A stretch of 64,000 nucleotides of DNA from the NCBI GenBank assembly GCA_050185195.1, contig JBFWZQ010000001.1, forward strand, positions 1 through 64,000, written 5' to 3'. Positions 45,181 to 54,219 of the stretch are shown in pieces. Source of the stretch: CADEFQ01 sp050185195. GTDB lineage: Bacteria; Pseudomonadota; Gammaproteobacteria; Steroidobacterales; Steroidobacteraceae. Under the pieces are notes generated by a model. That model was not told the origin of the DNA and searched no databases. It worked only from the letters and a program-made list of their open reading frames with translations. Positions within the stretch are counted from its first letter, which is position 1. Each line of letters begins with the position of its first letter. The position numbers and the translations under genes were made by a program.

Positions 45181-47169
45181 ATGAATGCGTCCCGATTCGA
45201 TATCGCCCTGAAACGGGGCGTTGCAGCGCACCACGCGCGCCGGTTCCTGGAGGCGGAGGCGTGTTTTCGCGAGGCCCTCGCGATCGCGCCGAACGATCCG
45301 GAGGCCACCAGCCTGCTGGGGCTCGCGCTGGCACGCGCCGCCCGCCTCGAGGAGGGTGCGCAGCTGCTCGAGCGGGCCGTGCAGCTCGACCCTCGCCAAC
45401 CCGGGCTGCGATTCAACCTCGTGGATGGGCTCGTGGCCGGGGGCGACTACAGCCGCGCGCTCGGGGTCCTGCACACGGTGCTCGACAGCGATCCGACCAA
45501 TCTGCCCGCGTGGCTGCGGGCGGGAGACATCGCGCAACTGCAGGGCGACCTGCCGGGCGCGATCGAAGCCTGGAACCGCGCACACGATGCGCACCCGGGC
45601 GCCTCGGGGCCGATCACCCGGCTCGCGCGGCTGGAATTCGGCCGCGGCAAGGTGGCCGAGGCCATGCTGATCCTCGATGCCCTGCTGCAGCAATCGCCGG
45701 GCGACGCCGAGGTCCTCGACCTGTGGTGCCAGGGCCTGACCGCACAGCGCGAATGGGGGTCGCTCGAGCAGACGGCCTTGCAGTGGTGCGCAGTCGATCG
45801 CACGAATCCGAAAGCGCTGCGGCACCTCGCCTTCGCGCAGTTCGAACTCGGCCGGGTGCGCGACGCCGCGACGACCTTCATGAACGCGCTGGCGATCGCA
45901 CCACCCACGGCCGAAGACCTGTCCATGCTCGCAGGCCTGCACCTGCACGCCTTCGAATACGACCGCGCGGTCGCCGCATTGCGCCGGGCCGAAGCCCTCG
46001 ACCCGGACCTGCCCTCGATGCTCGCGAAGTTCGCGCTCGTGCACATGTACTACGGGCGTCTTGCCGAGGCCGAAGACTGCGCGCGCCGCTGCCTCGCTCG
46101 TGCGCCGCAAGATGCGACGGCGCTCAAGGTGCTGGCGCGCGTACGGCGTGGCGATGTCTCCGACGGCGAATTCGCATGCCTCGCGCAACTCGCGCAGCAC
46201 CCCGATGCCCTGCTCGACGACCGGATCGCAGCGGCCTTCGCGGCCGCACTGGTCCTCGATGCCCGCAACGAAATCGACGAAGCGTTCGCCGCCTGCCAGG
46301 CCGCGCAGACGCTGTCGATCGAGCGCGATCGGCTCGAGGGTCGCGGCTACCACCCCGGGCACGAAGCCGCGCGTATCGCGCGATTGATCGAGCGTTTTCC
46401 CGCGCCGCGTGAAGCGACGGCCATCGCACCCCCGGGCCCCCGGCCCCTCTTCATCGTCGGCATGCCCCGATCGGGCACGACGCTCGTCGAGGCGATGCTC
46501 GGCGCGCATTCGAAAGTGTTCGCCTGCGGCGAGCGCCCGGCGATGCGGCAGGTCCTGCGCGAGTTCCTCGAGCAGGATCGGGCGGGCAGCAGCCCCGACG
46601 CGCGCCTGCTCGCACAATGGGCGGAGCAATACTACAGGGACCTGCCGGACACTGGCGGCGCCACGTGCATCACCGACAAGCATCCGCGCAACCTGGAAGC
46701 CGTCGGCCTGATCGCGCAACTCTTTCCGGACGCGCGCATCGTGATGCTTCGGCGCAATCCGACCGAGACGGGCCTGTCGATCTTCCGGCAGGAATTCAGC
46801 AAGCACTGGGAATTCGCCCACCGGCTGGCCGACATTGGCCATTTTTACGGCCTCTATGCCCGCCTCGCCGCGCACTGGGAGCAGGCCCTGCCGGGGCGCG
46901 TGATGACGCTGCAATACGAGGACCTGGCGGCGGACTTCGAACACAAGGCGGCGGACATCGTCCGCTTCTGCGGGCTCGAGTGGGAACCGCAGTGCCTCGA
47001 TTACGCGCGCTCGCCGCGCCCCATCGCGACCTTCAGTGCGATCGAGGCACGCGAACCCGTCAAGGTAAGCCGGCGCGCCGATCGGTACCGCGCGCACCTC
47101 GCGCCGCTCATCGCCGCGCTCGACGATGGCGGCGTCGACCTGGAGACGGGAGCCTGGAAGGCGGGCTGA
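45181..47169 (+). CDS. TPR-sulfotransferase (copy 2)
   Basis: A 662-residue protein with about ten TPR-like repeats (residues 8-330; for example ARRFLEAEACFREALAIAPN) followed by a PAPS sulfotransferase: 5' loop FIVGMPRSGTTLVEAMLGAH near residue 422, TDKHPRNLEAVGLIAQLFPD, and the 3' segment IVMLRRNPTETGLSIFRQEF, then MTLQYEDLAADFE. No signal peptide, so it acts in the cytoplasm, where PAPS is available. It is divergent from TonB receptor 2. The domain plan is the same as copy 1 beside receptor 1, so each receptor has its own TPR-sulfotransferase neighbour. Confidence 0.92.
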   Translation: MNASRFDIALKRGVAAHHARRFLEAEACFREALAIAPNDPEATSLLGLALARAARLEEGAQLLERAVQLDPRQPGLRFNLVDGLVAGGDYSRALGVLHTVLDSDPTNLPAWLRAGDIAQLQGDLPGAIEAWNRAHDAHPGASGPITRLARLEFGRGKVAEAMLILDALLQQSPGDAEVLDLWCQGLTAQREWGSLEQTALQWCAVDRTNPKALRHLAFAQFELGRVRDAATTFMNALAIAPPTAEDLSMLAGLHLHAFEYDRAVAALRRAEALDPDLPSMLAKFALVHMYYGRLAEAEDCARRCLARAPQDATALKVLARVRRGDVSDGEFACLAQLAQHPDALLDDRIAAAFAAALVLDARNEIDEAFAACQAAQTLSIERDRLEGRGYHPGHEAARIARLIERFPAPREATAIAPPGPRPLFIVGMPRSGTTLVEAMLGAHSKVFACGERPAMRQVLREFLEQDRAGSSPDARLLAQWAEQYYRDLPDTGGATCITDKHPRNLEAVGLIAQLFPDARIVMLRRNPTETGLSIFRQEFSKHWEFAHRLADIGHFYGLYARLAAHWEQALPGRVMTLQYEDLAADFEHKAADIVRFCGLEWEPQCLDYARSPRPIATFSAIEAREPVKVSRRADRYRAHLAPLIAALDDGGVDLETGAWKAG

Positions 47170-47198
47170 TTTATCGCGGCGCGACGGCGCCGCGCCGG

Positions 47199-47204
47199 TA
47201 GAAT
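47199..47204 (+). promoter_or_regulatory. Candidate -10 element of the MATE gene
   Basis: TAGAAT (5 of 6 to TATAAT) ends six nt before the ATG, and no Shine-Dalgarno is present. This geometry implies transcription starting at or next to the start codon (leaderless). No good -35 is visible. Confidence 0.4.
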
Positions 47205-47210
47205 GCCCCG

Positions 47211-48593
47211 ATGTCCCCTCGCACCACTGCCCTCACCGAGGGGCCGATCGCCCGCACCCTGCTCGTCTTCGCGCTGCCGATGCTCGCAGGCAACGTCCTG
47301 CAGTCGCTGAATGGGTCCGTCAACGCGATCTGGGTCGGCGGTTTCCTTGGCGAGGCGGCGCTCACCGCCACGTCGAATTCGAACACGGTGATGTTCCTGC
47401 TGATCGGCTCGATCTTCGGCGTGTCGATGGCGGCGACCATCCTCATCGCGCAGCACCTCGGCGCGAAGCGCATCGAGGAAGCACGGCGCGTGGTCGGATC
47501 GAGCGCCGCGTTCTTCGCGCTGGTCTCCGTCGTGATCGCCCTCCTCGGCGTGGCGTTCTCCGACCGGATACTGGTTGCGATGCAGACGCCGGCCGACGCG
47601 CTGCCGCTCGCGCATGACTACCTGCGCATCATCTTCATCGCGATCCCGTTCATCTTCATGTATGCGTTCGTGATGGCGGTGCTGCGCGGCGCCGGCGACT
47701 CGCGCACCCCGTTCTACTTCCTGTTGCTGTCAGTCGGGCTCGACATCGTGCTCAATCCGCTGCTCATCTTCGGCGTCGGCCCGCTGCCCCGCCTCGGCAT
47801 CGCGGGCTCGGCGCTTGCCACGCTCATCGCGAACATCACGAGCCTCGTCGCGTTGCTGGCCTATCTCTATCGCAAGCGCCATCCGCTCGCGCTGCACCGG
47901 GGGGAGGCACGCCTGCTGCGCATCGACCGCGAGATCACGGCAACGCTCGTGAAAAAAGGCGTGCCGATGGGCCTGCAGATGGTGGTCGTCTCGGTGAGCG
48001 CGCTGCTGATGCTCGGGCTCATCAACCAGTTCGGTTCGCACACGACCGCGGGCTTCGCCGCCTGCATGCAGGTGTGGAGTTACGTGCAGATGCCGGCGTT
48101 CGCGATGGGCGCGGCGGTGTCGTCGATGACCGCGCAGAACATTGGCGCCGCGCGCTGGGACCGGGTCGCACATATCGCAAGGGCGGGCGTGACCTACCAG
48201 ACGGCGGTGACCGCGGCGTCCGTCGTGCTGATCGCGCTTTTCGCGCGGCCACTGCTCGGCATCTTCCTGCCCGAGGGCAGCCCGGCGCTCGACACCGCCG
48301 TGCACCTGAACCTGATCGCGTCGTGGTCCTTCATTTTCTTCGGCGTGACGATGGTGCTGTTCGGCGTCGTGCGCTCGACCGGCGCCGTCGTGATGCCGCT
48401 CATCATCCTGATTGTCACGCTCTGGGGCCTGCGCTTCCCCGCCGCGGCGAGCCTGATGGGTCGCTACGGCGACGATGCGATCTGGTGGAGCTTCCCGGCG
48501 TCGTCGTTGCTGTCGATGGTGCTCGCGGTGATCTATTACAAGAGCGGCGCGTGGCGCAAGGCGCGCATGGTGCCGGCGGCACGCGCTGCGTAG
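47211..48593 (+). CDS. MATE-family efflux transporter
   Basis: A 460-residue integral membrane protein with about 12 helices in two related halves. Typical MATE features are PIARTLLVFALPMLAGNVLQSL in helix 1, IWVGGFLGEAALTA, the ILIAQHLGAKR loop after helix 2, MAVLRGAGDSRTPF, and in the second half MTAQNIGAARWDR with MVLFGVVRSTGAV. MATE proteins export cationic drugs or metabolites using sodium or proton gradients; the substrate is unknown. It starts 41 bp after the TPR-sulfotransferase, so it could export a product of the island, though its own -10 suggests separate expression. Confidence 0.94.
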   Translation: MSPRTTALTEGPIARTLLVFALPMLAGNVLQSLNGSVNAIWVGGFLGEAALTATSNSNTVMFLLIGSIFGVSMAATILIAQHLGAKRIEEARRVVGSSAAFFALVSVVIALLGVAFSDRILVAMQTPADALPLAHDYLRIIFIAIPFIFMYAFVMAVLRGAGDSRTPFYFLLLSVGLDIVLNPLLIFGVGPLPRLGIAGSALATLIANITSLVALLAYLYRKRHPLALHRGEARLLRIDREITATLVKKGVPMGLQMVVVSVSALLMLGLINQFGSHTTAGFAACMQVWSYVQMPAFAMGAAVSSMTAQNIGAARWDRVAHIARAGVTYQTAVTAASVVLIALFARPLLGIFLPEGSPALDTAVHLNLIASWSFIFFGVTMVLFGVVRSTGAVVMPLIILIVTLWGLRFPAAASLMGRYGDDAIWWSFPASSLLSMVLAVIYYKSGAWRKARMVPAARAA

Positions 48594-48605
48594 TTGGTGC
48601 CGGGC

Positions 48606-49346
48606 TTACTCCTTGCCGATCCCGGCGATCACGCCGCGCGCACCGGTCCGGCCCGCCGCAGCCGCGGCGTCGAACGCAAAGGGCAGCGTGTAGCCGTCCT
48701 CCACTTTCGCGAACGGCACGCCGTTCACGGACGCCGTGGAACCCGCGCACAGTTCGAGCGCGGGCAGCTTCGGGAACTTCACGTCGGCAAGCGGAATCTC
48801 GACCTTCACTTCCCGGATGCCGAGCCCGAGCGCCCCGGCGAGGCGCGAGACGAACTCGGCGAGTTCCTTGCGGAAATCCTCCACGAGGGATGGGTCACGG
48901 CGCTGGTAGTACACGCTGAGGTAGCGCGCGATCGGCGACGCCCGCGCGATCTCGCGATTGACGAGCGCCTGCTCGTTGACGAGGTTGAGCCACGGCGACG
49001 TGCTCAGGTAGTCGAGGAAGTCGGTCGGGATCGACGGCTCGTCGGCCCGGATCGCGCCGGTCTTCACCGTGATCACGTCGCCTGCGCGGGTGATGGCGAC
49101 GTCCGCGAGGTCGAGTTCGTACGAGAGCTTGCCGGGCCACGCGACGAAAATCTCGGGATTGACGCCCACGACCTCCGGGCACGAACGGTACCAGATTGCG
49201 ATCTGGCGCTCGTGCTCGATGATCGCGTGCGTCTTCACCTCGGCGACGATCACCTGGATCGGGTCGGCCGGCGCGCGCCCCCACCACGCCCGTGCAGCCA
49301 GGATGCCGACCGTGAGCGCGAGCGCGGCGACGAGCAGGCTGCGCAC
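48606..49346 (-). CDS. Membrane-anchored protein of unknown function (DUF4230-like)
   Basis: A 246-residue protein with one N-terminal hydrophobic helix (LLVAALALTVGILAARAWW), so it is an inner-membrane-anchored periplasmic protein or is secreted. The body (VIVAEVKTHAIIEHERQIAI, then KLSYELDLADVAITRAGDVI) is reminiscent of DUF4230 proteins, but I cannot confirm this by eye. It starts 8 bp after the S9 peptidase stop and is probably co-transcribed with it. Converges with the MATE gene. Confidence 0.6.
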   Translation of the reverse strand: MRSLLVAALALTVGILAARAWWGRAPADPIQVIVAEVKTHAIIEHERQIAIWYRSCPEVVGVNPEIFVAWPGKLSYELDLADVAITRAGDVITVKTGAIRADEPSIPTDFLDYLSTSPWLNLVNEQALVNREIARASPIARYLSVYYQRRDPSLVEDFRKELAEFVSRLAGALGLGIREVKVEIPLADVKFPKLPALELCAGSTASVNGVPFAKVEDGYTLPFAFDAAAAAGRTGARGVIAGIGKE

Positions 49347-49354
49347 GACCCGCC

Positions 49355-51421
49355 TCAGTCCTTCAGGTATTTCGCGAGCCAGGCCTGCACCTCACCGTAG
49401 AAGTACCGGCTGTCCTCGCCCGCCATGATCCAGTGGTTCGCGTCGGGAAACACGAGCAGGCGGCTCGGCACCTGCTGTCGCTGCAGCACGCTCCAGTATT
49501 CGAGCGTGTTGTTGATCGGCACGCGGAAATCCCGCTCGCCGATGGTGAGCAGCACCGGCGTCCTGAATTTCGCGGCGTACGTGAACGGACTCTGGTCCGC
49601 CCACAGCGGCGCACCGCTCCAGGGCGGGCTGCCGATGTTGACCTCGCGGTGGTAGATCACGTCGCTCGTCCCCCACTGCGAGCGCAGGTCCACGAGCCCC
49701 GCGTGGCTCACGAGGCAGCGATAGCGCGTCGTGCTCGCCTGCATCCAGTTCGCGAGGTGCCCACCGTAGCTCGCGCCGCCGGCGCACTGCCGGCTGCCGT
49801 CGATGAAACCGAAGCGCTTGATCGCCTCGTCCGCCGCATCGTTAATGTCGTCCGCCGGCCCGCGCAGCGGATCGCCCTGGATGCTCTGCGCGAAGGCTTC
49901 GCCATAGCCGGTCGAACCCTTGTAGTCCGTCATGACGACGACATACCCCGGCGCCGCGAGCAGGTGGGGGTTCCAGCGGATCCCGAACGTGTCGGACCAC
50001 ATGCTGTGCGGCCCGCCGTGCATCAACACGAGGAGCGGATATTTCTTCTGCGCGTCGAATCCGGGCGGCAACGCCACGAAGCTGTGGATCTGCTCGCCGC
50101 GCCGGTTCGTGGACCAGAACTCCCGCAGCGGCTGCCAGTCGATCGCCGCCGCGCGCGCGTCGTTGAACGCCGTGAGCTGCACATGGCGACGCGCCCGTGG
50201 ATCGAGGCGCACGACTTCGGGCGGATGCACGGCGCTTTCCCAGGTCGCCGCCAGCACGGGCGATTTCGCCTGCGCCGCCGTCGAGAGCCCCGAGTAGCTG
50301 CCACCCTCGAGTGCGTAGGCGAGGCGGGGCGCGGCTCTGTCGGTCGGCGAGCTGAAGAGTTTCGTGCGCCCCTGGTCCTCGGCGAGGAACCAGAGCGTGC
50401 GACCGTCCGGCGACACCGCGTAGGAATCGACCGGTCGGTCGAGCGGCGCGGTCAGCACGATCGGCGCGCCCACGTTCGGCCAGCCGAGCACGGCGACGTT
50501 TTCGATGTTGTAGACCCTGGGCGTGCTCCGCTCGTACTTCGCGAACAGCCGGCGCCCGTCGGCGGAGAATCGAGGCCTGCTGTAGCTGTCCTCGCCCGAG
50601 GTGACTTGCCGCGGCTCCCCGCCGCTCGCTGCGACCCGATAGAGGTGCCAGCTGACGAAGGCACGCGCGGCCTGGTCCTGGCTCGTGGTCGCAACGAACA
50701 CGAGGTCGCGGCCGTCGCGCGACCACACGGGATCGAGCTCGCCGTCGCCATTGCCCCGGCGCCCGGCGAAACCGGCCGCCTTCACGAGCTGCGATCCGGC
50801 CAGCAGGTCGCGCGCCTCGCCCTCGGGGCCACCCGAGGCATCGAGCGGTTGCACGTAGAGGTGCGGCTGCTCCGCCTTGCGCCAATGGTCCCAGTTGCGG
50901 ATCGGGAAGCCGTCGTAGACGCGCACGTTGTACTTGTGCTCGGCGGCCTTCGGATCGTCCGGAACGTCGCTTACATAGGCGAGCTGGCGGCCATCCGGCG
51001 ACAACACGGGCGAACGCGCGCCCTGCGCGCCACTCGTGAGGCGGCGCGCTTCCCCGCCCCGGGCCAGATCGAGGGCATAGACCTGTTGCGCCTCGTCCCC
51101 TTCCCGCTTCGCGGCGAACACGATGCGCGCGCTGTCTTCGCTCCATGCGACATCCGACTCGGCCGCGCGGCTCGTTGTCAGGCGCCGGGCAGGCGCGCTG
51201 CCGTCGGCGGGCGCAATCCACAGGTCGGCGGCCTTGTCCTTGTCGTCGTAGGCCGGCTCTGAAACGAGGAACACGACCCAGCGGCCATCGGGACTGACCT
51301 GCGGCGCCGACAAGCGCTTCGCGAGCCAGACATCTTCATGCGTGATCGGTCGCAGGTCCGCGGCCGACGCGGCGGTCACGCCGGTGACCAGCAACATGGC
51401 CAAAGCGAGGTATTTCTTCAT
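49355..51421 (-). CDS. Secreted S9 prolyl-oligopeptidase family peptidase
   Basis: A 688-residue serine peptidase. A signal peptide (KKYLALAMLLVTGVTAASA) is followed by a seven-bladed WD40-like beta-propeller (SPDGRWVVFLVSEP, SPDGRQLAYVSDVP) and an alpha/beta-hydrolase domain. The catalytic Ser is in GGASYGGH near residue 552, the Asp in GERDFRVP near 632, and the His in DANHWIM near 663; LLVLMHGGPHSMWSD forms the oxyanion region. It probably acts on short peptides or as a dipeptidyl/acylaminoacyl peptidase in the periplasm. The ATG has AGGAGGG five nt upstream. Confidence 0.93.
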   Translation of the reverse strand: MKKYLALAMLLVTGVTAASAADLRPITHEDVWLAKRLSAPQVSPDGRWVVFLVSEPAYDDKDKAADLWIAPADGSAPARRLTTSRAAESDVAWSEDSARIVFAAKREGDEAQQVYALDLARGGEARRLTSGAQGARSPVLSPDGRQLAYVSDVPDDPKAAEHKYNVRVYDGFPIRNWDHWRKAEQPHLYVQPLDASGGPEGEARDLLAGSQLVKAAGFAGRRGNGDGELDPVWSRDGRDLVFVATTSQDQAARAFVSWHLYRVAASGGEPRQVTSGEDSYSRPRFSADGRRLFAKYERSTPRVYNIENVAVLGWPNVGAPIVLTAPLDRPVDSYAVSPDGRTLWFLAEDQGRTKLFSSPTDRAAPRLAYALEGGSYSGLSTAAQAKSPVLAATWESAVHPPEVVRLDPRARRHVQLTAFNDARAAAIDWQPLREFWSTNRRGEQIHSFVALPPGFDAQKKYPLLVLMHGGPHSMWSDTFGIRWNPHLLAAPGYVVVMTDYKGSTGYGEAFAQSIQGDPLRGPADDINDAADEAIKRFGFIDGSRQCAGGASYGGHLANWMQASTTRYRCLVSHAGLVDLRSQWGTSDVIYHREVNIGSPPWSGAPLWADQSPFTYAAKFRTPVLLTIGERDFRVPINNTLEYWSVLQRQQVPSRLLVFPDANHWIMAGEDSRYFYGEVQAWLAKYLKD

Positions 51422-51469
51422 CGTCCCTCCTCGTTGAACGGCCACCATGCCGGAGCCCGGGCGGCCCAG

Positions 51470-52789
51470 TCAATGCAACGGCACCCCGGGCGCACCCGGC
51501 AGCCACACGCTCGCGAGCGCCCCACCCCCCTCGCGGTTCGCGATCGTGAGGTGCCCACCATGCGCTTCGACGATCTCGCGGCAGATCGTGAGCCCGAGTC
51601 CGGTGCCGCTCGCCTTCGTGGAGAAAAACGGCAGCAGCGCCGACGCCAGCGCATCGCCCGTGAGGCCCGAACCGCGATCGGCAATTTCGATCAGCACGCC
51701 ACCCCGATGCGCGCGCATCGCGAGCTCGACTTCCGCGGCCGGGGAACCCGATTCGGTCGCATTCTTCAAGAGGTTGATGATCACCTGCTCGATCTGCGCC
51801 GCATCCACCTCCGCCGCCCGCCGCGGCAGTTCGCCCCGCAGCGCGAACGGCATGACCGCCTGCAATCGTGCGACGAACGCCGACCAGTCGAGCGGCGCGG
51901 GCCGCGGCTTCGGCAGCTTGGCAAATCGCGCGTAGCCGTCGATGAAGCCCGCGAGGTGCGCAGCGCGGTCCTCGATCGTCGCGAAGATGCGCCTGAAGCG
52001 CTCATCGCCGTCCTCGGCGAGCAGCAGGCGGCCGGAGTGCGCGAGCGAGGAGATCGGCGCCAGCGAATTGTTCAGCTCATGCGCGATCACGCGGATGACC
52101 TTCTTCCAGATCTCGACCTCCTGGGCCGCCAGCTCGCGCGTGAGCCGCTTCAGGAGCTGCAACCGGTGCGGCTGCGCGTTCAGCAGGAAACGACGCTGCG
52201 AGAGATGGTAGACCTGCGGCTCGGCATCGACGTCGACGGTGAAGAGGCGATCGTCCGCGCCGGTGAGCGCCTCGCGCAGCGGCGGCGGCGCGTGCTCGAT
52301 GACCCCTTCGAACGCGAGACCCTCGAGCTTGCGCCCGCCACCCAGCAGCTCGCGTGCCGCCACGTTGCTGTAGATCACGACGCCACCGGGGTTGGTGAGG
52401 ATGAGCGCGAGCGGCGTCGTCTGGATCACGGTGTCGAGCAGCAACTCGCGCTGGTAGAGATCGACGCGTTCGCGCCGCAGCACCGCCCCGAGCGAGTTGT
52501 AGGCCTCGACGAGTTCGCCCAGTTCGTCGTCCGACGTGCGCGTGATCGACACGCTGAAATCCCGGTCGCGCAGGCTCGCGATCCCGTCGCGCAGCGCGCT
52601 TGCCGTGTCGCGCCAGCGCCGCGCGACGCCGCGCACGGCGGCGAGTCCGGCCAGCATGCCCGCGAGCAGCCCGCAGAGCCCCGCGGCCCATGGCGCGAGC
52701 CACTGCACCGCAAGGAAGGTGCCACCGGCCGCGACCAGCGCAACCGCACCGATGGCCGGCAGCAGGCTGCCTTCGAGTGACCGGCGCAT
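51470..52789 (-). CDS. NtrY-like sensor histidine kinase
   Basis: A 439-residue membrane kinase: two helices (residues 10-53) with almost no periplasmic loop, a HAMP-like segment to 105, a PAS domain (120-200), the phospho-acceptor His237 in RVIAHELNNSLAPISSLAHS, the N box VIINLLKNATES near 345, and G boxes ADRGSG and GTGLGLTICREIV. The near-absent sensor loop suggests sensing within the membrane or cytoplasm. Its ATG overlaps the regulator stop by one base (TGATG). It is the last gene of the ABC/two-component operon. Confidence 0.93.
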   Translation of the reverse strand: MRRSLEGSLLPAIGAVALVAAGGTFLAVQWLAPWAAGLCGLLAGMLAGLAAVRGVARRWRDTASALRDGIASLRDRDFSVSITRTSDDELGELVEAYNSLGAVLRRERVDLYQRELLLDTVIQTTPLALILTNPGGVVIYSNVAARELLGGGRKLEGLAFEGVIEHAPPPLREALTGADDRLFTVDVDAEPQVYHLSQRRFLLNAQPHRLQLLKRLTRELAAQEVEIWKKVIRVIAHELNNSLAPISSLAHSGRLLLAEDGDERFRRIFATIEDRAAHLAGFIDGYARFAKLPKPRPAPLDWSAFVARLQAVMPFALRGELPRRAAEVDAAQIEQVIINLLKNATESGSPAAEVELAMRAHRGGVLIEIADRGSGLTGDALASALLPFFSTKASGTGLGLTICREIVEAHGGHLTIANREGGGALASVWLPGAPGVPLH

Positions 52790-54174
52790 CAGGCCGTGGA
52801 CTTGAGGCCGAGTTTCTCCATGCGCCGATAGAGTGCCTGACGCGAGAGGCCGAGGTCACGCGCCGCGTGGGCGACGATGCCCGCGCTGCGCGCGAGGGCC
52901 TGCTCGATCGTCTCCCGGTCGAGTTGCATCTCCTCGGCCATGGCGGGCGTGGTTTCGCGCGCAGTCGGCAGACCGAGCGTCGCGGCCGTGACGACCGGCC
53001 CGGTGGCCAGCAGCGCGGCACGTTGCATCGCATTGCGCAACTCGCGCACGTTGCCGGGCCAGTCGTGGCGCATGAGCGCCCGCTCGGCGTCGGGCGAGAG
53101 GGCGAGATCGGAGTCGAGGAACAGGCGCGCGAGCGGCGCGACGTCCTCGCGACGCTCGGCGAGCGGCGCCAGCTCGAGCTCGATCACGTTCAGGCGGAAA
53201 TACAGGTCCTCGCGGAAGCGGCCCTCGCGGATCGCCTGGCGCAGGTTCGTGTTCGTCGCGGCGAGCAGGCGCACGCGCACGCGGCGGGTCTGGTTCGAGC
53301 CGAGCCGCTCGAACTCGCCCGTCTGCAGCACGCGCAGCAGTTTCGCCTGGCCGCTCGCGGAGAGATTGCCGAGCTCATCGAGCAGCAGCGTGCCGCCGTC
53401 GGCCGCCTCGAAGCGCCCCGGTCGGGCGCGCGCGCCGGTGAAGGCGCCCGATTCGGTGCCAAAGAGTTCGGCTTCGATCAGGTCGTCCGGCAGTGCGCCG
53501 ATGTTCACCTTTATGTACGGACCGCGCTGCACCGCCGAATTCGCCTGCACGATGTCGGCGATCACTTCCTTGCCGGCGCCGTTCGGACCGGTGATCAGCA
53601 CCGGCACGTCGGCCTGCGCCACCTGCGCCGCCATCGACACGAGCGTGTGCATCCGCTCGCTGGCGTAGACGATGCCGCAGAGTTCGTAGCGGGCCGCGAG
53701 CATCTCGCGCGCCGCGGCCCGCTCGCGGCGCAGCGCCCGCGCGTCGGCCTGCGCGCGCTGCAGGTCGAGCAGGTTGCGCACCGAGGTGAGCAGGCGCGCG
53801 TCTTCCCACGGCTTGGCCACGTAGTCCGCCGCGCCTTCCTTGACGAGTTCGACCGCGGTCTCGAGGTGCGTCCAGGCGGTCAGCAGGATCACGGGCAGCT
53901 CGGGCTGCTGCGCGCGGATCGCGCGAAACAGCTGCGAGCCTTCCTCGCCGCTGGTCGCCTCGCGCCGGAAGTTCATGTCCTGGATCACGAGGTCCACCGG
54001 CTCGCGCGCGAGCGTCGCGAGCCCTTCGGCCGGTGACGCCGCGGTGAGCGTGCGCACGCCATGGATCGACAGGAGCACCTCGAACGCGGTCCGCACGGCA
54101 TCGTTGTCGTCGATCACCAGCACGGTGCGATTCATCAGGCTGCGACGCAGGGCGTCCGTGGTGGCTGACCTCAT
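52789..54174 (-). CDS. Sigma-54-dependent NtrC-type response regulator
   Basis: About 461 residues (448 if the ATG at 54135 is used; neither start has a good Shine-Dalgarno). The receiver domain has acidic IDDND and phospho-acceptor Asp66 (in VIQDMNF), T in LLTAW and K in VAKPW. The AAA+ domain has a Walker A variant GPNGAGKE, the sigma-54-contact loop GAFTGA, GGTLLLDELGNL and the R-finger region. A Fis-type helix-turn-helix ends the protein (AARDLGLSRQALYRRMEKLG). It should activate a sigma-54 promoter; one with upstream palindromes lies in front of this same operon at 58878. Confidence 0.94.
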   Translation of the reverse strand: MRSATTDALRRSLMNRTVLVIDDNDAVRTAFEVLLSIHGVRTLTAASPAEGLATLAREPVDLVIQDMNFRREATSGEEGSQLFRAIRAQQPELPVILLTAWTHLETAVELVKEGAADYVAKPWEDARLLTSVRNLLDLQRAQADARALRRERAAAREMLAARYELCGIVYASERMHTLVSMAAQVAQADVPVLITGPNGAGKEVIADIVQANSAVQRGPYIKVNIGALPDDLIEAELFGTESGAFTGARARPGRFEAADGGTLLLDELGNLSASGQAKLLRVLQTGEFERLGSNQTRRVRVRLLAATNTNLRQAIREGRFREDLYFRLNVIELELAPLAERREDVAPLARLFLDSDLALSPDAERALMRHDWPGNVRELRNAMQRAALLATGPVVTAATLGLPTARETTPAMAEEMQLDRETIEQALARSAGIVAHAARDLGLSRQALYRRMEKLGLKSTA

Positions 54175-54219
54175 GGCTTGGATGCGGATGCTTGGCGAAG
54201 GGTTGCAGGGTACCCGGCA

